A stretch of 6,130 nucleotides of DNA, taken from contig CAMOWP010000106.1 of NCBI GenBank assembly GCA_946628455.1, forward strand, positions 1 through 6,130, written 5' to 3'. The notes under the pieces were generated by a model. It was not told the DNA's origin and searched no databases. It saw only the letters and a list, made by a program, of their open reading frames with translations. This DNA is from an uncultured Clostridia bacterium (lineage in GTDB: Bacteria > Bacillota > Clostridia > Oscillospirales > Acutalibacteraceae). This document shows positions 1 through 5,784 of this stretch, piece by piece (position 1 is the stretch's first letter; each line of letters opens with the position of its first letter). Position numbers and translations under genes: made by a program.

Positions 1-48
1 CACCTCATCAGTTTCGCTTCGCTCAACAGCTTCCCCTCAAGGGGAAGC
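1..48. repeat. Intergenic palindromic repeat with GCTTCCCC/GGGGAAGC stem
   Basis: A perfect 8-bp inverted repeat (29-36 with 41-48, loop TCAA) is preceded by CACCTCATCAGT and a weak GTT...AAC hairpin (11-27). From memory, intergenic elements reading roughly CCTCATCAGT - small hairpin - CAGCTTCCCCTCAAGGGGAAGCC are widespread in gut Clostridia genomes; I could not check this. The pyrimidine-rich tail CTTTTCTTTTTC (49-60) means it could also act as a Rho-independent terminator for a gene to the left of the window. Only one copy is visible here, and it may be cut by the window edge. Confidence 0.5.
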
Positions 49-110
49 CTTTTCTTTTTCAGGATTTGGCATTACAAATCCTATGCTCGCTGCAGACTAT
101 GACATATTTC

Positions 111-139
111 TTGACTATTCCATTATAAAATGCTAAAAT
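111..139 (+). promoter_or_regulatory. Strong sigma-A promoter for the structured RNA
   Basis: TTGACT (-35, 111-116) is separated by exactly 17 bases from TAAAAT (-10, 134-139), with an extended -10 TG at 131-132. Transcription would start near 145-147, which coincides with the first base of the long inverted repeat at 146. That coincidence supports both the promoter and the RNA. Confidence 0.7.
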
Positions 140-140
140 G

Positions 141-154
141 TAGTTGCGAAACTA
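141..154. promoter_or_regulatory. Possible operator palindrome over the start site
   Basis: TAGTTGCGAAACTA is a near-perfect palindrome (TAGTT-N4-AACTA) lying just after the -10 box and across the predicted transcription start. Its spacing resembles MarR-family operators. A degraded inverted copy, TAGTTTCGCAGCTG, lies at 267-280. The same bases also make the RNA closing stem, so the palindrome may be incidental. No regulator gene is present nearby. Confidence 0.25.
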
Positions 155-322
155 ATTGAATATATTTTTTCTGTTGAGGAACAATAAGCGTGTCTTTTTA
201 TCTTTTGATAAAAATGCATGCTCATATTGGCATATTGTTACACGCTTGTGTTCCGTTATGTTCAATTAGTTTCGCAGCTGTGAGTATGCGTTTTTGGCGC
301 AGCTTGCAGCTGCGCATTTTTT
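146..322 (+). ncRNA. Unrecognised structured small RNA or leader RNA
   Basis: A transcript of about 177 nt runs from the 111-139 promoter to the 297-322 terminator. Its 5' end pairs with 257-275 to give a 19-bp stem (18 Watson-Crick pairs and one U-G, 161/260). After an asymmetric internal loop (165-177 against 255-256), a second stem joins 178-193 to 240-254 with only A183 bulged. The head holds a perfect 8-bp hairpin with a UUUU loop (195-202/207-214) and a weaker ATGC/GCAT hairpin (218-221/230-233), giving a three-way-junction shape. Pairing was worked out by hand. I do not recognise the family. The hinged rod is faintly reminiscent of 6S RNA, but I see no 6S sequence signature. Alternatively it is the attenuated leader of the surface-protein gene at 403. 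Confidence 0.5.
297..322 (+). terminator. Rho-independent terminator of the structured RNA
   Basis: A perfect 7-bp GC-rich stem, GCGCAGC (297-303) with GCTGCGC (309-315), has a 5-base loop TTGCA and is followed by A and six T residues (317-322). The reading frame that starts at GTG 190 crosses this hairpin, which argues against that frame being a real gene. Confidence 0.8.
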
Positions 323-344
323 ATTATGCTGAAGGCATAAGATT

Positions 345-373
345 TTTACAACAGAATACAGTAGAATTAAAAT
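345..373 (+). promoter_or_regulatory. Promoter of the BspA-like gene
   Basis: TTTACA (345-350), a 17-base spacer and TAAAAT (368-373) give a good sigma-A match downstream of the 297-322 terminator. The start would be near 380, leaving a short leader that contains the AAGGAG ribosome binding site (389-394), eight bases before the ATG at 403. The surface-protein gene can therefore be transcribed independently of the upstream RNA. Confidence 0.6.
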
Positions 374-402
374 GAGTAATTAATAAAAAAGGAGTAAGAA
401 AT

Positions 403-1608
403 ATGAAAAAACTATTATCCATCATTTTATCCATTGTAATGCTGTTAAGCATAACGGCAGGTATGAGTGTTTCTGTTTATGCCGGCGAAGAAGATTTCGC
501 ATATAAAGTTACAACTAACGGAAATGCTGTAATAACAGGCTACATCGGTTCGGATACCTCACTAACCATTCCGACAATGCTCGGAGGTTATCAGGTAACG
601 GGTATTGACGAATATGCCTTTTATTATGAATCCGGCATAAGAAGCGTAACAATTCCCGGAAGTATTCAAACTATTGCAAGGTATGCGTTTTGTTTTTGTA
701 ATGATTTAACAAGCGTTACACTTTTTAAAGGTATTAAGAGCATAGACAAATATGCATTTAATCGGTGCGAAAGTTTATATAGTGTAAACTACACCGGAAC
801 AAAAGCCGAATGGCATTCACTTTCGGACTTCCTTTATTATAGTGATGAGTATTATTATACTATTGTTTGTTCCGACGGAAGAATTGAAACAGCTGATGAT
901 TTTGTGCATACTTATGTTACAACAATAAAAAAAGCCACTCCAAAAAGTAGTGGTTATGTTGATCATAAGTGTAAATATTGTAATGATAATCATTATAAAT
1001 ACCTTCCGCAAGTGTACGCAAAGCTTTCAAAAAAGAAGTACTATTATAGCGGCAAAGCAAAGAAACCGAAGGTTACCGTATATAACGAAAACGGAAGTAC
1101 AATCAGCAAAGAACACTATAAAGTTGTTTATCCGAAGGGCAGAAAGAAAATAGGCAAATATACCGTCAAAATTATATTCAAAGGCGCTTACTATTCAGGT
1201 ACAATCAAAAAGACCTTTAAGATTGTAAAAAAGGTCAAAAAGCCTGCCCAAGTTAAAGGCGTCAAAGCTACTGTTTTGATTGATAATGATAATTCCACAG
1301 TTCCTTTTAATGTTAAGTGGAAAAAGGTTAAAGGAGCAAGTGGATATCAAATGAAATTCGGAAACGAAGATGGTGGCGGAAAATATTGGAGTGGCACTAA
1401 AACATTTAAAGGTGCATCAAATACTACATTTAATACTATGTTATTATACGGTACCGATATTTGTGCTTCAAAATATGGATGTTCATTTTTAAAGATTCGC
1501 GCATATAAAAAAGTTAATGGTAAAAAGGTTTATGGCAAATGGAGTAAAATAGTTAATTGTAAAACATATGAAAAAACCAATGGCAAAACAAAAGAAAAAC
1601 TATATTAA
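403..1608 (+). CDS. Secreted BspA-type leucine-rich-repeat surface protein
   Basis: This 401-residue exported protein has a classical signal peptide: MKKLL, a hydrophobic core to about residue 22, and a likely cut after VYA at residue 27. Residues 52-137 carry about three LRR_5/BspA-type repeats, recognisable by recurring V..I...AF and L.SVT(I/L) spacing, as in EYAF, RYAF and KYAF. Residues 160-200 form a linker with a CKYC pair (190-193). Residues 204-275 resemble the Ig-like YSGKAKKPKVTV...GKYTVKIIFKG...FKIV module common in Clostridia surface proteins. Residues 281-388 look like an Fn3 domain (PAQVKGVKAT...KWKKVKGASGYQ...RAYKKVNGKKVYGKWS). The protein is very rich in Lys and Tyr. I see no LPXTG motif or C-terminal membrane anchor, so it is probably released or held non-covalently. 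Start choice is secured by the RBS at 389-394. A role in adhesion or polymer binding is inferred from the family; the ligand is unknown. Confidence 0.85.
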   Translation: MKKLLSIILSIVMLLSITAGMSVSVYAGEEDFAYKVTTNGNAVITGYIGSDTSLTIPTMLGGYQVTGIDEYAFYYESGIRSVTIPGSIQTIARYAFCFCNDLTSVTLFKGIKSIDKYAFNRCESLYSVNYTGTKAEWHSLSDFLYYSDEYYYTIVCSDGRIETADDFVHTYVTTIKKATPKSSGYVDHKCKYCNDNHYKYLPQVYAKLSKKKYYYSGKAKKPKVTVYNENGSTISKEHYKVVYPKGRKKIGKYTVKIIFKGAYYSGTIKKTFKIVKKVKKPAQVKGVKATVLIDNDNSTVPFNVKWKKVKGASGYQMKFGNEDGGGKYWSGTKTFKGASNTTFNTMLLYGTDICASKYGCSFLKIRAYKKVNGKKVYGKWSKIVNCKTYEKTNGKTKEKLY

Positions 1609-1614
1609 ATCAAG

Positions 1615-1644
1615 AAGAGCACGGCATTTTTTTGCCGTGCTCTT
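1615..1644 (+). terminator. Terminator hairpin after the BspA-like gene
   Basis: AAGAGCACGGCA (1615-1626) pairs perfectly over 12 bp with TGCCGTGCTCTT (1633-1644) around an all-T loop, six bases after the stop codon. The T tract after the stem is weak (ACTTCTTTA), but stem strength and position support termination. The remaining gap, 1645-1719, holds no promoter I can defend. Confidence 0.75.
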
Positions 1645-1719
1645 ACTTCTTTATGACGGACACCCCGCGTGCCCCTCCTTTTTTGTATAAATAATTTAGA
1701 ACTCGCCAATAATAGGCGT

Positions 1720-2910
1720 ATGAGTATTTCAAAATTATTATCAAAGAATTTTCTTAAGCAGCTATCGCACCCGTTTTCATTCCTTGCAATTTTTGCAACT
1801 GCCTCCGCCTTTATTCCGCTTGGCGATTTAACCGATAGCGTTAAGCTTTCGGCGGCGTTTCTTTTCCCGTATTACATCGTTTACAAAAGCTCAAGAAACG
1901 CGGAAAAGGGCGTGATTGCAGCGTTCTCCGCGGTTTCTTCGGATATCTTTTTTATGAGTATGACGGGTGAGCATTTCAGCCTGCTTTTTTCGTTAATCGC
2001 CGGAATAATCGCGTTTAAGGTAACTGAAAATATGAGGTATTCCTTTTCGCTGCTTTCTCTTTTTGTTTCGTTTTCGCTATTTGCGGTTTTGCTCGGCTTC
2101 GTCTATCCGTTTTTTGAAAATTATCTCAGGGCGCTCTGCTCGGCGCTTAAGGGCAGGGGAGCGCTCTTCGGGCTTTTTAACAGCTTCTGGCGCGTAGCTG
2201 TTTCAGACAGGCTCGGCGATTATTTTTATTTCAAGGGCTATTCCTCAACTGCGCTTGTTGACGGCGAAATAGTCAGCGGAGCGGTGAATCTCTTTAAGGT
2301 GGGAAGCGCCGATTCCTCTGTTTACAGATATTTGACGGGCAGTTATTTTGTAAACATATTCATCACCGTAGGCGTGTTTTTCGCGCTTTATAAAAGAGTT
2401 GAAAACGAGCTTAAAATCAGCCTTATTTTTATTTCGCTTTGCGCCGTTGCAGCAGGCGATTCAAGGCTGCTCGCGCTTTTTCTTCTTATTTATAATCCGC
2501 TTATTTACGTTTCTTATCTTTTTGCAGTTTTTGCCGCCTATCTTATTTCGGCGCTGCTTAAGCTTTCCGTAGGCTTTGAAAAGGCGGCTTCGCTGATTGA
2601 GCTTATCAGGTTCGGAAACAGCTGGGGTTATCTCCTTGTAACAGGCGCTGTGCTCGGCTTGCTTATCTATTTTCTTATCAATTTTGTTGCTTCAAAATTC
2701 AGGCTTTCGGGCGGAAACTTTTATCCCGCCGAGGTTGCAAGAGTTGTTTCATACCTCGGTGGAGAGCGTAATATAGTAAGGCTTAAAAACAGCTCTGCCG
2801 AGGTAAGAAACCCGAATTTGGTAAATATCCTCTCTCTTGATTGCGATATTCACGGAAATATGGTATCATTAAACGAAGATGATTTTGAGATGATAAGGGA
2901 GTATTTCTGA
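1720..2910 (+). CDS. Degenerate PTS EIICB-like membrane protein (glucose family)
   Basis: This 396-residue polytopic membrane protein has about eight to ten hydrophobic segments followed by a short cytosolic tail. Several landmarks match glucose-family PTS EIIC: the ALFGLFNSFWR stretch (148-158) fits the family's ALYGFLNRLL; EIVSGAVNLFKVGSADSSVYRYLTGSYF (183-210) fits the loop ending in MTGFFP; GDSRLLALFLLIYNPLIYVSY (246-266) fits GITEPLEF..LF.AP.LYVIH. Residues 337-396 resemble an EIIB domain (AEVARVVSYLGGERNIVRLKN). Key residues are lost: the TE of GITE is SR here, the second motif Glu is Ala, and the phosphorylated Cys of the LDxCxTRLR motif aligns with Ser358. Sugar transport by phosphotransfer is therefore unlikely; a sensory or regulatory role is speculation. 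A GTG at 1669 would add 17 residues, but ATG 1720 places the first helix as in the family. Neither start has a strong ribosome binding site. The stop overlaps the next start. Confidence 0.7.
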   Translation: MSISKLLSKNFLKQLSHPFSFLAIFATASAFIPLGDLTDSVKLSAAFLFPYYIVYKSSRNAEKGVIAAFSAVSSDIFFMSMTGEHFSLLFSLIAGIIAFKVTENMRYSFSLLSLFVSFSLFAVLLGFVYPFFENYLRALCSALKGRGALFGLFNSFWRVAVSDRLGDYFYFKGYSSTALVDGEIVSGAVNLFKVGSADSSVYRYLTGSYFVNIFITVGVFFALYKRVENELKISLIFISLCAVAAGDSRLLALFLLIYNPLIYVSYLFAVFAAYLISALLKLSVGFEKAASLIELIRFGNSWGYLLVTGAVLGLLIYFLINFVASKFRLSGGNFYPAEVARVVSYLGGERNIVRLKNSSAEVRNPNLVNILSLDCDIHGNMVSLNEDDFEMIREYF

Positions 2911-3572
2911 TGGATTTAAGGCAGGAGCTGTTTGATAATCAGGATTTAAAGTACAGGGAATTCCACAAAAGGCTTGTTCCGAATATTGACGGGGAAAAAA
3001 TTATCGGCGTAAGAATACCGACCCTTCGCAAAATAGCAAGAGAAGCCTTTAAGGAAAATGCTGAAAATAAGCTTGAATACTATGAGGAAATAATGGTGTA
3101 CGGTTTAACGCTCGGTATGAGCAAATGCGGCGCCGAAGAGCATATGAAGCAGTTAAAGCGCTTCGTTCCTCTTGTTGATAACTGGGCAGTTTGCGACACC
3201 TGCTGTTCCTCCTTCAAATTTACCAAAAAGTATAAAGACGAGCTTTATCCCTTTATACTTTCATACATAGGAAAAGGGGAGTACGAAACGCGCTTTGCTG
3301 TTGTTATGCTGATGGATTACTACCTGAGCGACGAATTTATCGACAGCGTGCTTGAAATCCTCGCCTCGGTAAAAAGCGATTATTACTATGTTAATATGGC
3401 GCTTGCGTGGGCTGTCCAGTCGGCGTTTGTTAAGTACAGAGAAAAAACGCTTGAGCTTATAAAATCAGGCAGGCTTTCGTCTGACGTTCAGAATAAGGCA
3501 ATACAAAAAATCAGAGACTCACTGAGAGCCTCTGATAGTGATAAAGCAATGCTTCTTAAATATAAGCGTTAG
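2910..3572 (+). CDS. AlkD-like HEAT-repeat DNA alkylation repair protein
   Basis: This 220-residue soluble all-helical protein belongs to the DNA_alkylation (AlkC/AlkD) family, whose studied members excise N3- and N7-alkylated purines from DNA using a HEAT-repeat scaffold. Landmarks are GVRIPTLRKIAREAFKE (33-49), VDNWAVCDTCC (89-99), YETRFAVVMLMDYY (125-138) and YYVNMALAWAVQSAF. Trp92 and Asp96 in NWAVCD keep the four-residue spacing of Bacillus cereus AlkD Trp109/Asp113, and Arg128 fits its Arg148, so the site looks intact. Length is normal. Its ATG shares one base with the preceding stop (TGATG), and AAGGGA (2895-2900) lies nine bases upstream, so translation is probably coupled to the EIICB-like gene. 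Its 3' end overlaps the convergent deaminase by four bases and contains that operon's terminator. Activity on a particular lesion cannot be told from sequence. Confidence 0.88.
   Translation: MDLRQELFDNQDLKYREFHKRLVPNIDGEKIIGVRIPTLRKIAREAFKENAENKLEYYEEIMVYGLTLGMSKCGAEEHMKQLKRFVPLVDNWAVCDTCCSSFKFTKKYKDELYPFILSYIGKGEYETRFAVVMLMDYYLSDEFIDSVLEILASVKSDYYYVNMALAWAVQSAFVKYREKTLELIKSGRLSSDVQNKAIQKIRDSLRASDSDKAMLLKYKR
3505..3535 (-). terminator. Terminator of the minus-strand salvage operon, inside the AlkD-like CDS
   Basis: Read on the minus strand, 3535 to 3511 forms a hairpin: six pairs, a G-U pair, three more pairs and a 5-base loop. It is followed at once by six T residues (complement of 3505-3510). 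On the + strand the G-U position becomes an A-C mismatch and no T tract follows, so the element suits minus-strand transcripts only. It lies 34 bases beyond the deaminase stop codon. Confidence 0.75.
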
Positions 3573-4819
3573 CCTATTCTGTCAATTACAGCCTGCGCTT
3601 TTCTGTAAATCTCATCAACGTCAATGCCGACGAATTCGCGGTTATCATATAAGATTTTTCCGTTAATCATAGTCATTAAAACGTTTTCCTTTGAGCCTGA
3701 GAAAACAAGGTTTTTCCTTATGTCGATAATCGGCTGCATATTAGGCCTGTGAAGGTCAATAACAATAAGGTCGGCAAGCTTGCCATCGTCAATAACGTCG
3801 CAATCATCAAGCCCCATACAGTGAGCGGAGCCAACCGTAGCCATTTTAAGAACGTCAATTGCGTCGCACGCAGCAGCGTTCATATCGTTGATTTTCTGCG
3901 TTGCGCAGATTAAGAACATTTCCCTGAACATATCAAGCGCGTTGTTGCTGCTCGGGCCGTCAGTGCCTATAGCAAGCTTAACGCCCCTGTCAAGCATCTT
4001 TGTAACGGGAGCAATTCCCGAAGCGAGCTTGCAGTTTGAACCTGCGTTTATAACTGCCCATATGCCTTTTTCTTTAAGTATGTCAATATCCTTATCGCTG
4101 ACCCAAACGCTGTGGAAGGCGCCGCCTCCGTAGTTGAATAAGCCGAGCTCACTGAAAAGCTCTGTGGGAGTTTTGCCGTATCTTTCAATACAACCGTCAA
4201 CCTCTGCTTTTGTTTCGCTTGAGTGAACAAAAACGGGGGCTTTATATTTTTCTGCAAGCGCAACAACGCCCTGCATAAGTTCCTTTGAGGTTGTATATTC
4301 TGCGTGGAAGCCGAGCTTGTAAGATACAAGCTCATTATAATTATTATACTTATTGTAATAACTTTCAAGCGCTTCAAGTGATTCCTTGAAATTATTAATC
4401 GCGCAGCACATAACTGTTCTGAAGCCTAAATCAACGCTTGCTTTTGCAACTGCCTCAGGCTCATAGTACATATCAAAGCAAGCGGTTATTCCGCTAGTCA
4501 GATACTCAAGAAATGCAAGCTGTGAAAGACTGTAAATGTCATCTCCCGTGAGCTTTGCTTCAAGCGGAAAAATCTTGGTATTAAGCCATTCGTCAAGCGG
4601 TAGCCCGTCAGCATATGAGCGCGCGAAGGTCATCGCGGAATGGGTGTGCGCGTTCTTGAAGGAGGGCATTAAAAGATTGCCCTTAAGGTCGTAGGCTTTA
4701 TCCTCACTGATATCCGCGCTTCCAACCTTGATTATTCTGTTTCCCTCAACGTAAACATCCTCTTTAACTACGTTGAAATTCTTGTCTAAAATATAACCGT
4801 TAGTAAATCTTGTAATCAT
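3569..4819 (-). CDS. mtaD: Methylthioadenosine/S-adenosylhomocysteine-type deaminase
   Basis: This 416-residue cytosolic amidohydrolase belongs to the MtaD/SAH deaminase branch (related to SsnA and AtzA), which hydrolyses the 6-amino group of adenosine derivatives to give the inosine form and ammonia. The metal and catalytic set is complete: His58 and His60 in NAHTH, His199 and Glu202 in FVHSSET, His236 in AFHSVWV, and Asp287 in GTDGPSSNN. The spacing matches Thermotoga maritima TM0936. The stretch ARSYADGLPLDEWLNTKIFPLEAKLT (66-91) is characteristic of this branch. The start overlaps the mtnA stop as ATGA, and GGAG lies eight bases upstream of the ATG, indicating coupled translation. Downstream it meets the AlkD-like gene with overlapping stop codons. 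Substrate could be methylthioadenosine, S-adenosylhomocysteine, 5'-deoxyadenosine or adenosine; the neighbours favour a 5'-modified adenosine. Confidence 0.88.
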   Translation of the reverse strand: MITRFTNGYILDKNFNVVKEDVYVEGNRIIKVGSADISEDKAYDLKGNLLMPSFKNAHTHSAMTFARSYADGLPLDEWLNTKIFPLEAKLTGDDIYSLSQLAFLEYLTSGITACFDMYYEPEAVAKASVDLGFRTVMCCAINNFKESLEALESYYNKYNNYNELVSYKLGFHAEYTTSKELMQGVVALAEKYKAPVFVHSSETKAEVDGCIERYGKTPTELFSELGLFNYGGGAFHSVWVSDKDIDILKEKGIWAVINAGSNCKLASGIAPVTKMLDRGVKLAIGTDGPSSNNALDMFREMFLICATQKINDMNAAACDAIDVLKMATVGSAHCMGLDDCDVIDDGKLADLIVIDLHRPNMQPIIDIRKNLVFSGSKENVLMTMINGKILYDNREFVGIDVDEIYRKAQAVIDRIG

Positions 4820-5784
4820 TTAAGCTTCTCCATTTTTTCAGTGTCAGGGTTTTTGATAATTCCTTTTTCAGTGATAATTGCCGTTATCAGCTCTGCGTCA
4901 GTTACGTCAAACGCGGGGTTGAAGCATTTAGTAACGCCGGGCGCCATCGGCTCCTTGTACCACATTGTTTTTATTTCATTGTCAGCTCTTTCTTCAATTA
5001 CTATTTCCTCTCCGCTGTTCAGCGTGTAGTCAATAGTTGAGGTAGGAGCGAGAACGTAAAACGGAACATTGAAATGCTTTGCGAGGATAGCCGTGTTCAG
5101 TGTGCCGATTTTGTTTGCTGTGTCGCCGTTCGCAGCTATCCTGTCCGCGCCGACGAGTACGGCGTTGATTTTGCCCTGCTTCATAAGCGTTGCCGCCGTG
5201 TTGTCGCATATAAGCGTTGTGTCAACTTCCGCTTTTTCGAGCTCATACGAGGTAAGTCTTGCGCCCTGAAGGAGCGGTCTCGTCTCGTCCACATATGCGT
5301 GGAAGGTATATCCCTTTTCCTTACCGAGCAGCAGAGGACCGAGCCCCGTTCCGTACTGACTCGTTGCAAGCGCTCCCGCGTTGCAGTGCGTAAGGATTCC
5401 GTCTCCGTCATTGAGAAGAGAAAGCCCGTATTCGCTTATCCTCCTGCAGCGTAGCTTATCCTCATTGTGAATATCAAGCGCTTCTTTTAAAAGGTCCCTG
5501 CCTTCATTGTAAGCGCTGAGCATTCTCTGTGTCGCCCAGGAAAGATTAACCGCAGTAGGCCTTGCAGAATCAAGGTACTTCTTGATTTCGGCTTTGTCGC
5601 CGTCAAGCAGCGCCATTGCGTAAGCCGCAAAAATTCCTATCGCGGGAGCTCCGCGAACCTGAAGGGTCTGAATTGCGCGGAAATAATCCTCCTTCGTCTC
5701 AGGCGTGATATATATTTCTCTGTTCGGCAGCTGCGTCTGGTCGAGCAGATATAATTTGCCGTTTTCAAGCCTTATGTTTTCCAT
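4816..5784 (-). CDS. mtnA: Methylthioribose-1-phosphate isomerase
   Basis: MtnA converts the cyclic aldose 5-methylthioribose-1-phosphate to methylthioribulose-1-phosphate in methionine salvage; related enzymes also accept 5-deoxyribose-1-phosphate. The 322 residues carry the family's signatures: VRGAPAIG (43-50), THCNAGALAT (132-141), YVDETRPLLQGARLT (164-178) and VGADRIAANGDTANKIGT (211-228). Catalytic Cys134 and Asp214 are 80 residues apart, as are Cys160/Asp240 of Bacillus subtilis MtnA. The N terminus is shorter than that of the Bacillus enzyme, but all core motifs are present. The ATG shares one base with the stop of the upstream phosphorylase (TAATG), and an AGGAAG ribosome binding site lies about five bases before it. 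The stop overlaps the deaminase start by four bases. Homology to eIF2B subunits is expected, but the active-site residues mark this as the isomerase. Confidence 0.93.
   Translation of the reverse strand: MENIRLENGKLYLLDQTQLPNREIYITPETKEDYFRAIQTLQVRGAPAIGIFAAYAMALLDGDKAEIKKYLDSARPTAVNLSWATQRMLSAYNEGRDLLKEALDIHNEDKLRCRRISEYGLSLLNDGDGILTHCNAGALATSQYGTGLGPLLLGKEKGYTFHAYVDETRPLLQGARLTSYELEKAEVDTTLICDNTAATLMKQGKINAVLVGADRIAANGDTANKIGTLNTAILAKHFNVPFYVLAPTSTIDYTLNSGEEIVIEERADNEIKTMWYKEPMAPGVTKCFNPAFDVTDAELITAIITEKGIIKNPDTEKMEKLK

Noticed and set aside
146..322. Identification of the structured RNA as 6S RNA
   Set aside because: Size and rod-like shape are similar, but I could not see the 6S central-bubble sequence, and the ends carry a separate terminator hairpin.
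190..375. 61-codon open frame starting at GTG, with GAGGA nine bases upstream and a hydrophobic first half
   Set aside because: It runs through the second RNA stem, the terminator hairpin at 297-322 and the promoter at 345-373, so a transcript ending at the terminator would lack the stop codon. A small-peptide role is not excluded, but the RNA reading explains the bases better.
1669..1719. Upstream GTG start adding 17 residues to the EIICB-like protein
   Set aside because: No ribosome binding site is visible, and ATG 1720 places the first hydrophobic helix where EIIC proteins have it.
3564..3607. Possible + strand terminator after the AlkD-like gene (AAGCG...CGCTT, inner CTGT/ACAG)
   Set aside because: Stems are short and interrupted, and the T tract is weak; not enough to call.
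4048..4377. Longer open frames on either strand inside the deaminase and mtnA regions (for example 4048-4377 minus and 5074-5454 plus)
   Set aside because: They overlap genes with complete catalytic motifs, have no recognisable domains and are composition shadows.
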